Shown here: positions 1-8,062 of the stretch, one piece after another
How positions within the stretch are numbered: position 1 is the first letter of the stretch
How the letters are laid out: each line of letters starts with the position of its first letter
NCBI GenBank assembly: GCA_035504095.1
Contig: DATJSN010000067.1
Coordinates: 1 to 20,595, forward strand
Source: DATJSN01 sp035504095
GTDB lineage: Bacteria; Planctomycetota; Phycisphaerae; WQYP01
Reading direction: 5' to 3'
DNA length: 20,595 nucleotides
Translations under genes and position numbers: made by a program
Notes under the pieces: model-generated
Told to the model about the DNA's origin: nothing
Databases searched by the model: none
The model's input: the letters and a program-made list of their open reading frames with translations, nothing else

Positions 1-1
1 C

Positions 2-1411
2 GGCATCGGAATGATTGTTTAGCATGATGCTATAACTTTCCGTAGCTGTTCGGGCGACCGAATCGACATGAAAATCCGTTTGCGTGCGCTCGCCGATGAC
101 GTCAAAAGAATTCCCGACCTTCACGGAAACCAACTCATCCCGCGGGGTATTGTCCAGCAAATCTTCACCGATAAATTCCAATGAGCCGTCCGCCGGGTCC
201 TGCTGATAGAGGCGTATTTTGCCGGCGGGAAGAGGAATGCCCAGGCTGTTGCCTTTGTTGTTCATAAAGCGGATGTAAACCCCGGCCTCCTGTTTGGTTG
301 ACGTAATTCCGCTAAACGGAGACAAGTCGGGCTGATCGGAATAAGACCACCATGGACTCATATCCTGGCCGCTATAGACCAATACTTTTTCTACATTCAC
401 ATCAGAACGCGTGGGAAATAGCGCGATCTGCTGTGTCGCGTTTTGCGGTATGGTGACCAATCGTGGCAGGGTGTACATGTGATATTCAAAGAATTGTTTT
501 TCCTGAAAAGTCGGCGCCGCGCCGGCAAGTTCGGCTGTTGCCATTTGATACATGATTGGCCGCGGCGGCTGGACGCGATTGACTTCGCCGGCGATTAATT
601 TCAACCGGGCATTTTCATACGTTTTGCCGGACAAATTCAGCAACGTCACCCATGCCGCCAGACTCGCGGTTTTGTCATCAGCGCCAAGAACCATGTTATA
701 ATCCGCGATCCATGTCAGTCCCTTGGTTTCGTAAGCAGTAAGAATTTTATGTTCACCGGTTTGTGACGATTGAACCTGCCATTCAAGGGTTGGCTTAATC
801 ATCAAACCTTCCGGTAAAGCTCCCAGTTGCACCTGATTGTATGACCCATTGATAATCTGAATTCCGTTCTGAGTCTGAAGAACCAGGTCGCCATCCTGGG
901 CTGAAAGCAGCGTGCCAGTGACGATCTGAACGGCGCTATTGCCGCGTGGCACGGCGACAGAGATGGTCTGTCCGAGATATTTTTGCAGAAGTTTCTCCGG
1001 GCTTACCAGGTCGAATTTGAATTGCTGCTGCAATACTGCGGTATCAGGGAAACTAAGATCCTGGAAACTCACCGTTGTGGGGTCTATAAACGCCGCCACG
1101 TCGGTGAAATCGAGGATATTCTGGCCCTGATTCAGATTTTCCGTGCGTACTTCCTTGACTACGCCAAAACCGGGAACATCGGATGGATCCATACCCGACG
1201 AATCATTGCCCACGCTTTCGTTGTAGATCCATTGCTGGGGATCGAAACTAGCGGGATCGGCGGAAGAATAAACGGTCACGGTGACCCCGGCCGCCTGAGA
1301 TTGTACAGGGGTTGCAGAGCCGGTCGACGACTGAGCTATACCTGACCCCGTGCAGGAAGCCAGAAATAATGCGGATAAGGCGGACATAATAAGGAATTTA
1401 CAAGACGACAT
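2..1411 (-). CDS. DUF4139 domain lipoprotein, 3' end beyond the window
   Basis: An open frame of 470 codons reads leftward from an ATG at 1411 with no stop before the window edge, so the C-terminus is missing. The start is supported by GGAGG (complement of 1420-1424) eight bases upstream. Residues 1-20 form a short lipoprotein signal, with lipobox Leu-Ala-Ser-Cys and the lipidated cysteine at about residue 20, so an outer-membrane or periplasm-facing lipoprotein is expected. The middle contains family-like phrases such as WIADYNMVLG, NLSGKTYENARLKLIAGEVN and IRLYQQDPADGSLEFIGED, which match my memory of DUF4139 proteins. The role of that family is not established. The visible end resembles the last beta strands, so only a short tail is probably lost. 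It lies 62 bp behind the GT2 gene on the same strand but has its own ribosome binding site. No link to glycan synthesis is shown. Confidence 0.8.
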   Translation of the reverse strand, partial: MSSCKFLIMSALSALFLASCTGSGIAQSSTGSATPVQSQAAGVTVTVYSSADPASFDPQQWIYNESVGNDSSGMDPSDVPGFGVVKEVRTENLNQGQNILDFTDVAAFIDPTTVSFQDLSFPDTAVLQQQFKFDLVSPEKLLQKYLGQTISVAVPRGNSAVQIVTGTLLSAQDGDLVLQTQNGIQIINGSYNQVQLGALPEGLMIKPTLEWQVQSSQTGEHKILTAYETKGLTWIADYNMVLGADDKTASLAAWVTLLNLSGKTYENARLKLIAGEVNRVQPPRPIMYQMATAELAGAAPTFQEKQFFEYHMYTLPRLVTIPQNATQQIALFPTRSDVNVEKVLVYSGQDMSPWWSYSDQPDLSPFSGITSTKQEAGVYIRFMNNKGNSLGIPLPAGKIRLYQQDPADGSLEFIGEDLLDNTPRDELVSVKVGNSFDVIGERTQTDFHVDSVARTATESYSIMLNNHSDA

Positions 1412-1473
1412 GATGTAGTCCTCCAGCAGAATATTACCAGTCAATGAACAATTCGGTGTCACGCTTTGTTATT

Positions 1474-2415
1474 TCATTCTTTTGTCTCGGCAAGTGCATC
1501 CAAAATACCGCGACAGGTCATATATCGAATGCGGTTATTCATCCTTCCTTTCTCAAGAGTCGTTGCCGCATATAACCTTTCCATAACAAAATAAAAGCCG
1601 CCCTGCAGCACACTTTGCCAGGTGAGATTAAACCTCTGCAGCGGCGTAAGCGCCCCTTTCATCTGTGTTTTAGCAAAACCATTGGCCCAAGCCGCCCTAC
1701 TCAGGTAGTCCAGGGTGATGCGCTCCGGGGCGACCCAATGTAAAAGGGACGCTCCAGGAGCATAAAAGGCCCTATGACCCGCTTTTAACAACTGACCGAC
1801 AAATTCCGTGTCGCCGCCGGATAGCACCTGTTTGCCCTTTCGATCCATATCCGTGCGAAATCGAATTGTCGGCTGCAAAACGCGCCGATGAATCGCCATG
1901 TTGGCGCTAATGACCTCACCGGCGGTAAATATCTCGCGCGGCTTAAGACCATAATCAACGCAACTGAGCAAATGCGCTGTGCGGTAATTCATCCACGATG
2001 GTTTAGCGACTTCTTTCCACCAAAGATCCACTTTTCCCATAACCATATCCGCGGGATAGTCGTTAAACACGTCCAGTAATCCGATGAGCCATTGTTTATC
2101 CAGCCAGACATCATCATCAATAAAAGCCAGAATATCGCCCCGCGCTTCGCCAACAAGCCGATTCCGCGCATAACTCGCGCCAACCTGGGGCTCAGACACA
2201 CAGTGCAGTGGAAATGGAAATTTTTCCGCCGCTGTCCGGCAAACATCAACGGTATCGTCCGTGCATGCGTTGGCCGCAACGACGACCTCGACGGATACAT
2301 TTTCCGGGACGCTTATTTGGGCGATGCTTTGGAGTGTCTGGAGCAACAAATCTCGGCGGTTATGCGTGGGGATCAGGATAGAAACTTTTTTGTATCCGTT
2401 GCGAATCGGCGACAT
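1474..2415 (-). CDS. Family 2 glycosyltransferase, single domain
   Basis: This 313-residue protein is a GT-A fold GT2 transferase that would move a sugar from a nucleotide donor to a lipid-linked or protein acceptor at the cytoplasmic face. The N-terminus shows VSILIPTHNR, then AANACTDDTV, ARNRLV and the metal-binding triad in FIDDDV. GGDTEF later fits the catalytic acidic region, and LLHWVAPERI follows. The frame stays open to a TTG at 2427, but ATG at 2415 places the start normally before the first beta strand. Neither start has a strong ribosome binding site. It is clearly paralogous to both halves of the tandem protein at 3296-5308. By hand count over the first 90 aligned residues it matches the C-terminal half at 64 positions and the N-terminal half at 56. 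The sugar and acceptor cannot be read from the sequence. Confidence 0.88.
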   Translation of the reverse strand: MSPIRNGYKKVSILIPTHNRRDLLLQTLQSIAQISVPENVSVEVVVAANACTDDTVDVCRTAAEKFPFPLHCVSEPQVGASYARNRLVGEARGDILAFIDDDVWLDKQWLIGLLDVFNDYPADMVMGKVDLWWKEVAKPSWMNYRTAHLLSCVDYGLKPREIFTAGEVISANMAIHRRVLQPTIRFRTDMDRKGKQVLSGGDTEFVGQLLKAGHRAFYAPGASLLHWVAPERITLDYLSRAAWANGFAKTQMKGALTPLQRFNLTWQSVLQGGFYFVMERLYAATTLEKGRMNNRIRYMTCRGILDALAETKE

Positions 2416-2538
2416 TGACAACACCAAAAATGCTCAGTTATACATACCATTCATTGCGTGTCATTTCCAACACTTTATAATAATAATGTTTTGAGGAAAT
2501 TGACGGTCTTCCAAGTTCCCTCTTAATGACGTCGAATA

Positions 2539-3249
2539 ATGGATAAATTAAGAGCCCCGGGATATTACTGTACTATGACAGAAAAACTAGGCATCATTTT
2601 TCTTCATCACAACTGCAATGACGTTACGATAAACAACCTCAAAAGCATTCGAAAACACAACCCTGAAGCGATTGTTAATACAATCAGTTCCAACGAACCA
2701 CTTCCCGATGGCTATTCACTAAAGGACACGCCGGACATAGAAAAACTACACACTGCGACGCAGCTTCGTGGAAGCGACTGGCTTGTCTGTTCATGGTTCA
2801 GACAGCGGAGAGAAAGCTGTGATAAATGGTGGATCGTGGAATGGGACACTTTTTGCGAAATCTCGGTGCATGACTACTACAAACCCGTCTGGAATCACCC
2901 ATTCGTCGCATCAAGCGTTCAACTGCCATATCGTGAGACAAACTGGTGGTGGTTCCAGAAAGTTGATGACCTGCCGCAAACTTATAAGCCTTATGCGATC
3001 GGCGCTGTGCCTTTCCTGTATTTAATGTCTGAACATGTGCTTGAACTTATCTGCCGCATGTTGCTTGAGTCTCCTTTCACCGCCGGAAATGGAGAGTTGC
3101 GCTTCACAACAGCAGCGAATAAATGCGGATTCCCACCTTGTGGCTACAGCCCGCCGAATGATCGGATTACATGGATTGAATGGCACAAATTGATCGGCGA
3201 TAAAGCTATCTTTCATCCCGTCAAACATATTGTCGATTACCGAACATAA
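2539..3249 (+). CDS. Unrecognised Trp-rich protein, possible GT-A-like transferase
   Basis: I do not recognise a named family. The protein (236 residues from the ATG at 2539, or 224 from the ATG at 2575) begins after a short tail with KLGIIFLHHNCNDVT, which resembles the first beta strand of a nucleotide-diphospho-sugar transferase. A WWIVEWDTFC segment could hold an Asp-containing metal site. There are many tryptophans (WWW near residue 137) and a C-terminal ELRFTTAANKCGFPP segment. The ANKCG word also occurs near the C-terminus of the DUF616 protein at 10221-10970. There is no signal peptide or membrane span. The second ATG is attractive because the first 12 residues look non-conserved; neither start has a clear ribosome binding site. 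It sits alone on the plus strand between two minus-strand GT2 genes, so a role in the same glycan pathway is inferred from context only. Confidence 0.7.
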   Translation: MDKLRAPGYYCTMTEKLGIIFLHHNCNDVTINNLKSIRKHNPEAIVNTISSNEPLPDGYSLKDTPDIEKLHTATQLRGSDWLVCSWFRQRRESCDKWWIVEWDTFCEISVHDYYKPVWNHPFVASSVQLPYRETNWWWFQKVDDLPQTYKPYAIGAVPFLYLMSEHVLELICRMLLESPFTAGNGELRFTTAANKCGFPPCGYSPPNDRITWIEWHKLIGDKAIFHPVKHIVDYRT

Positions 3250-3295
3250 TTTTGATGATAACAGCGCACCGGCTTAATTTCGGCGTGACGGAACG

Positions 3296-5308
3296 TTAAC
3301 GAGCACTCTGTTCCAGGGTTTCGAGCAGTGCCTCTGAAGCAACAGAATTTTCGGCATCAGCACGGCGGTCAGGCGAGTCACTCAGACCACTAAGAAGGCC
3401 TCGACTGGTCATACTGCGAATACGATAACGCACTCTTGCGCGTTTTAAACCAAACAAAGCGCAGAGTATTTCCGGGAAACGATACACATGCATTTTTATT
3501 GCGTGTTCACAGATTAATTTAAACCGTTTCTCACCAAATTGTTCGGGGTTCATCAACACCCGCGCCTGGGCATAACCAAAAGCCATTTTACCAAGAGAGT
3601 CAGGCGTGATACATTGTTCAGACATCCAGTGTAAAACCGCGGTCTGCGGCGCGTAAAAAACCCGACATTCCGCCTTCATGGCCTGGGCAACGAAATCAGT
3701 TTCCTCGCCATAATGAAAATTCCTCCCTCTACGTCCGAGATCCGTTCGAAAACTTCCGACTGTTTCCAGCACGTTTCTCCGGAATGCAAAATTTCCACTT
3801 AGTACTTTTCCGGGATCAAATATTTCCTTCGGCCCGGGACCCAAATCAGTGCATCCCAGCATGTTTGACATGTTTGAATCCATCCAGGAGGGTTTGGCGA
3901 CTGCTTTCCACCATAATGCAATTTTTCCCGCAACTATATCCGCCGGGAACCGGTCAAATGTCCTCAAGAACCAGCCCAACCAGTGCGGATCTACAATATA
4001 AACGTCATCATCAAGGAAAATGAGAATGTCGCCGTGCGCTTCAGAAACGAGTCGATTACGAGCATGGCCTACACCGAGCTGGGGCTCTGAAACACAACGC
4101 AGCGGGAAGGGAAAGTTTTGTGCAATAGTTTGACAAACGTTTACAGTATCATCGGTGCAGGCGTTGGCTGCCACTATAACTTCAACAGATACCCGCGCAG
4201 GAACGCTAACCGAAGAAATCCGCTCCAGCGTCTGTGTGAGTAATGCGGCACGATTGTGCGTGGGAATCAAAATTGAAACAGTGAGTGAAGATTGCGGAAT
4301 CACCGCATCTAAAACCTGCCCATTGGATTTTATAACAGCTGTATCCATGTCTGCAGAATCGATGCATTTCCCAATGTCATTGGGAACCGTAAAGACTGTT
4401 TTAACAATCCCCCAGCTTGTCATTCTTCGGATGCGATAATGAACCCTCGAACGTTTGGAACCCATCAGGGCATATATCGTTTCCCGAAATCCGTAAGCAA
4501 ATATTTTTTTGATGTGTTTATAAAGCAATTTAACTCGTGATTCACTGAACTGCTCGGGAAATAAAATAACTCGCGCCTGAGCATAGCCAAAGGCGATTTT
4601 TCCCAGGGAATCGATTCTGATCCGTTCCGGAGAGACCCTGTGTAATACCTTGGCTTGCGGCGAGTAAAAAACCCGACTTTCCGCCTTCATAGCCTGGGCA
4701 ATGAAATCTGTTTCCTCCCCATAATAAAATTCCCGACCCTTATGCCCCAAGTCCGTACGAAACTTCGCGACAACATCCAGCACGCTTCTGCGAAACGCAA
4801 AATTGCCGCCGAGAACCTTGCCGGGATCAAACAATTCCCGCGGCTTATCTCCCAAATGGGTAAAACTAAGCAAATCCAAAATGCTCGCATCCATCCAAGG
4901 CGGTCGTTCGACGTCCTTCCACGAGAGTTCGACTCTCCCAGCCACGATGTCCGCGGGAAAACGCTTAAAACTTTCCACTAGACCATTAAGCCAATCGGTA
5001 TCAACAAAAAGATCATCATCCAGAAAAGCCAGAATATCCCCATGAGATTCTAAAATCAGCCGATTACGGGCGTGACCTATTCCCACTTCAGGCTCTGTTA
5101 TACAACGAAAGGGAAATGGGAAAGTTCGGGCGAGGTTTTTGCACGCCTCCACCGTACCGTCGGTACATGCGTTGGCCGCCACAATAACTTCCAAGGATAT
5201 TTGATCCGGGACTTTAACAGCCGCGAAGCTTTGCAGCGTCTGAATCAGCAAAGTCGACCGATTGTGTGTGGGGATCAGGATTGAAACACAGGCGGGAAAA
5301 CAATGCAT
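3296..5308 (-). CDS. Tandem two-domain family 2 glycosyltransferase (GT2-GT2)
   Basis: Numbered from the ATG at 5308, this 670-residue protein carries two full GT2 domains, about residues 7-306 and 343-643, joined by a linker of about 36 residues. Each has VSILIPTHNR, AANACTD, GHARNRL, a DDD metal site (about 97-99 and 433-435) and a YGEETDF acidic motif, so both domains look catalytically intact. The halves match at 58 of the first 90 aligned residues by hand count, and both resemble the single GT2 at 1474-2415. The frame is open to a TTG at 5335. I prefer the ATG at 5308, which has GAAGGA about 12 bases upstream, although that spacing is long. Ordinary GT2 enzymes of this kind are near 300 residues, so this is a duplication-fusion that could add two sugars or alternate linkages. 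There is no transmembrane segment. Confidence 0.9.
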   Translation of the reverse strand: MHCFPACVSILIPTHNRSTLLIQTLQSFAAVKVPDQISLEVIVAANACTDGTVEACKNLARTFPFPFRCITEPEVGIGHARNRLILESHGDILAFLDDDLFVDTDWLNGLVESFKRFPADIVAGRVELSWKDVERPPWMDASILDLLSFTHLGDKPRELFDPGKVLGGNFAFRRSVLDVVAKFRTDLGHKGREFYYGEETDFIAQAMKAESRVFYSPQAKVLHRVSPERIRIDSLGKIAFGYAQARVILFPEQFSESRVKLLYKHIKKIFAYGFRETIYALMGSKRSRVHYRIRRMTSWGIVKTVFTVPNDIGKCIDSADMDTAVIKSNGQVLDAVIPQSSLTVSILIPTHNRAALLTQTLERISSVSVPARVSVEVIVAANACTDDTVNVCQTIAQNFPFPLRCVSEPQLGVGHARNRLVSEAHGDILIFLDDDVYIVDPHWLGWFLRTFDRFPADIVAGKIALWWKAVAKPSWMDSNMSNMLGCTDLGPGPKEIFDPGKVLSGNFAFRRNVLETVGSFRTDLGRRGRNFHYGEETDFVAQAMKAECRVFYAPQTAVLHWMSEQCITPDSLGKMAFGYAQARVLMNPEQFGEKRFKLICEHAIKMHVYRFPEILCALFGLKRARVRYRIRSMTSRGLLSGLSDSPDRRADAENSVASEALLETLEQSAR

Positions 5309-5372
5309 TGTTTGATCAAAATCCTTCACGTTCAACGCCGTTAAAATGGCAATTCCACCTAGACTGGAAACG

Positions 5373-5401
5373 TTTATATCATCTCTGACGCCAATTGACG
5401 A
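5373..5401 (-). promoter_or_regulatory. Candidate promoter of the tandem GT2 gene
   Basis: Reading the minus strand, TCGTCA (complement of 5396-5401) and TATAAA (complement of 5373-5378) are 17 bases apart, and the -10 lies about 60 bases before the ATG at 5308. Four of six -35 bases match the consensus. This is pattern matching only. Confidence 0.3.
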
Positions 5402-5478
5402 AACGCGGCTTTTTCAAGAACAATTGATCCGCAGGATTAACTTATAAAGTATACGCGGTACATTCAAAAATCAAAGAA
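5402..5478 (+). repeat. Copy A of duplicated promoter-leader block
   Basis: About 77 bp aligns almost without gaps to 12090-12165. Three blocks are identical: AACGCGGC, AAGAACAATTGA and AAAAATCAAAGAA, with their spacing kept within one base. Overall identity is roughly 70 percent by eye. This copy has TTGATC and TAAAGT 15 bases apart, corresponding to the better promoter in copy B. It ends about 165 bases before the next start codon, and the position matching copy B's ribosome binding site has lost the GG. Confidence 0.65.
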
Positions 5479-5561
5479 AACCGCAAAAAGAGCCATACAG
5501 CATTGCTTAGACGTGATTAACACAATATGTCAAAATTTACGTTTCTCTCACAGGTTTTATA

Positions 5562-5589
5562 TTGCGTGCATTCCACATCCATTTATAAT
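5562..5589 (+). promoter_or_regulatory. Candidate promoter of the 5644-12034 operon
   Basis: TTGCGT at 5562-5567 and a perfect TATAAT at 5584-5589 are separated by 16 bases. Transcription would begin near 5596 and leave a leader of about 48 bases before the ATG at 5644. Confidence 0.38.
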
Positions 5590-5643
5590 ACCGAACATTG
5601 GGGAATATGGTAGATTAAATTCTGCGCCTCGGGATACTACCAG

Positions 5644-8046
5644 ATGAACAAAATACCCGCTTGTCTAGAAACATCGCTTTTGGACGATTTGGAATCTTCC
5701 GCTTTAATTGAACCGCATCCTAAGCCTCAACATCAATTTGGCGCACTGCCCCAACCGGAGCCTGATGAACCAAATCGTAGCGTGCGAGTCTGTATTGCTT
5801 CACCGGATATATTTGGCCCCATCTATAACGGCGGTATCGGCACTGCTTATGCTGCATTATCTGCAGCGCTGGTTCGTGCCGGAAATGAAGTGACCATTTT
5901 ATACCCCCATGGTAATTACTCGGAAACAAAGTCCCTTGACCATTGGATCCAATATTATCGTGAGCGAAATATTCATTTTGTGCCGCTGCCTGAACCAACC
6001 GAGCTTTTGCACCCCGGCATGCGAAAAAAATCTCATATCAGAAAAAGTTACGGCGTATTCCAGTGGCTCAAACAGTATGAGGCCAATTTTGATCTGGTGC
6101 ATTTCGTGGAGTGGGGAGGCGTTGGATTTTACAGCTTACTAGCCAAGCATCAGGGGCTTGCTTTCGAACATTTAAACATGGTCGTATGTTCCAGGAGTCC
6201 GACGAGTTGGTGTATTGAAGGAAATCGCGAATACATTAACCGAAAAGAGTTGCTCGAAATAGACTTCATGGAAAGAGAATCTGTACGTCTTGCCGATGTG
6301 TTGATTAGCCCAAGCCAGTATATGCTGCACTGGTTGAACAAAAATGGCTGGAAATTACCCAAGCATTGCTATGTTCAACCCAATGTGTTGCCTGAAGAGC
6401 CGCCCATTATTGACTACAGCCAATTGCGAACGGTGGCGATCAATGAAATCGTTTTCTTCGGCCGTTTGGAAACGCGAAAAGGTTTGGTCCTTTTTTGCGA
6501 CGCCATTGATAAAGCCCCGGTGCATACACGGGAAGATCTCTTGATCAGTTTCCTGGGGAAGGTTTCTTCTCTGGGCAACATGAGGTCTCAGGAATATATA
6601 CGTTCAAGGGCCCAAAACTGGAAATGCCGTATTAACATTATGAACGATAAAAATCGGCATGAGGCCGTCGATTATTTACGCGGCCCCGGCCGAGCCGCCG
6701 TCATTCCCTCACTGCTGGACAACACACCGAATACTGTTCTCGAATGTCTTTCACAAAAAATTCCTTTCATCAGCAGTGATGTGGGAGGTGCACCGGAATT
6801 GATTGATGAACAGGATCGCGAAAGAATTTGCTTTAAACCGGAAATTGGCGCTTTGGCTCAAAAATTGGATCTGATCGTGGAAGAAGGCCTGCGCCCGTCG
6901 AAACCGCGGATTAATTTTGTCGATAATGAGCGGGCCTGGATGCGCTGGCATCAAACACAATTGAAAAATCCGGAACCGCGGAGGGTGAACCATTTTACAA
7001 CGGGCAAAGAGGCTTTGGTCAGTGTTTGCCTGACGCATTTTAACCGCCCCCGCCATCTGGCACGGGCATTGGAATCCATTCGCCGACAGGATTATTCCAA
7101 CTTTGAGGTGGTGCTCGTTGACGACGGAAGCACGCTTGAGGAGGCGCTAAGCTTTTTACGGCAAATTGAACCCGAATTTATCCAGCGGGGTTGGAAGCTT
7201 TTTCCCCAGAATAATCGCTTCCTTGGAGCCGCCAGAAATTCCGCCGCGAGCTGCGCCCGCGGTGAATACATTTTGTTTATGGATGATGACAACATCGCTG
7301 AACCCAATGAAATAAGCACATTCGTCGACGTAGCGCTTAAAACAAACGCTGACATTCTCACCTGTGCCATGAACACCTTCAAAGAAAACGAAACAGATGC
7401 ATCGAACATCAAGGCTGCGGGAATTTGGCCTTATCTGGGACCAGCCGCCGCCGCCGGCGCATTGTCCAACCCCTTTGGCGATGCCAATGCCCTGATCAGA
7501 AAAAGCGCCTTCGAAGAGCTCGGTGGATTTATAGAAGATCGCCAAATCACCGCTCAGGACAGAGAATTTTTCGCTCGCGCCGTTCTGCGCGGCTATCGGC
7601 TTGAAACCATTCCTGTTCCACTTTACCGTTATCGAATTTGCTCTTCCGCCATGCTGCGCACCGGCGACCCGGCGGTAAATCAATGGCGGGTCATGCAAAC
7701 ATATCAGAGCGCATGCCCCTCTGAATTTCAAAATCTGCTTAGCTTGCTGGGCAGCATGAACGGTCAGTTCGGCGCCCCGGACTCCACGGGCAACCCACAG
7801 GAAATTGTCAATAAGTATTGGCGAAGGCAATCGTGGCGTTTCACCCGCCCAATGCGCAATCTGGTCAACGCGCTCCGCGGCCGCCCCCCGGAACAGGAAC
7901 CGAAAGTTCAAACCTGGATGGAGGCGTGGGAGATCATCTCTAAAATTGAGGACTCGGCGTCCTGGAATTTAACCGGACCGTTGCGCGCCATAGGAAAAGC
8001 GACAAAAAATTTCCGTCGTGCATTGCGCCGCCGCGCCGGCTCTTGA
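5644..8046 (+). CDS. Bifunctional GT4-GT2 glycosyltransferase fusion
   Basis: This 800-residue protein joins two transferases. Residues about 45-435 form a GT-B fold GT4 enzyme: VRVCIASPDIFGP and GGIGTAYAALSAAL at the N-terminal lobe, then FFGRLETRKG near 271-280 and PSLLDNTPNTVLECLS followed by SSDVGGAPELI near 355-387 in the donor lobe. Residues about 457-670 form a GT-A fold GT2 enzyme: VSVCLTHFNRP, LVDDGST, the FMDDDN metal site near 545-550 and TAQDREFF near 637-644 as the catalytic acidic region. The first 44 residues look like a disordered lead. Two sugars could be added by one polypeptide, probably at the inner face of the cytoplasmic membrane. It is the first gene of a plus-strand operon, with the ABC exporter starting 16 bases after its stop. 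The ATG at 5644 has only a weak upstream GGGA. Substrates are unknown. Confidence 0.92.
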   Translation: MNKIPACLETSLLDDLESSALIEPHPKPQHQFGALPQPEPDEPNRSVRVCIASPDIFGPIYNGGIGTAYAALSAALVRAGNEVTILYPHGNYSETKSLDHWIQYYRERNIHFVPLPEPTELLHPGMRKKSHIRKSYGVFQWLKQYEANFDLVHFVEWGGVGFYSLLAKHQGLAFEHLNMVVCSRSPTSWCIEGNREYINRKELLEIDFMERESVRLADVLISPSQYMLHWLNKNGWKLPKHCYVQPNVLPEEPPIIDYSQLRTVAINEIVFFGRLETRKGLVLFCDAIDKAPVHTREDLLISFLGKVSSLGNMRSQEYIRSRAQNWKCRINIMNDKNRHEAVDYLRGPGRAAVIPSLLDNTPNTVLECLSQKIPFISSDVGGAPELIDEQDRERICFKPEIGALAQKLDLIVEEGLRPSKPRINFVDNERAWMRWHQTQLKNPEPRRVNHFTTGKEALVSVCLTHFNRPRHLARALESIRRQDYSNFEVVLVDDGSTLEEALSFLRQIEPEFIQRGWKLFPQNNRFLGAARNSAASCARGEYILFMDDDNIAEPNEISTFVDVALKTNADILTCAMNTFKENETDASNIKAAGIWPYLGPAAAAGALSNPFGDANALIRKSAFEELGGFIEDRQITAQDREFFARAVLRGYRLETIPVPLYRYRICSSAMLRTGDPAVNQWRVMQTYQSACPSEFQNLLSLLGSMNGQFGAPDSTGNPQEIVNKYWRRQSWRFTRPMRNLVNALRGRPPEQEPKVQTWMEAWEIISKIEDSASWNLTGPLRAIGKATKNFRRALRRRAGS

Positions 8047-8062
8047 GGATCGGACTTTAATC

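Larger units (their letters stand above)
5309..5643. other. Divergent intergenic control region
   Basis: This gene-free stretch of 335 bp separates the minus-strand tandem GT2 from the plus-strand glycan operon. It is AT-rich. It holds a candidate minus-strand promoter (5373-5401), one copy of a duplicated promoter-leader block (5402-5478), and a second candidate plus-strand promoter with a perfect TATAAT (5562-5589). No open frame with a plausible protein and no clear terminator was seen. Confidence 0.6.

Noticed and set aside
7156..7911. 251-codon open frame on the minus strand
   Set aside because: It lies wholly opposite the GT2 domain of the GT4-GT2 fusion, shows no protein family pattern, and the plus-strand frame has clear catalytic motifs.
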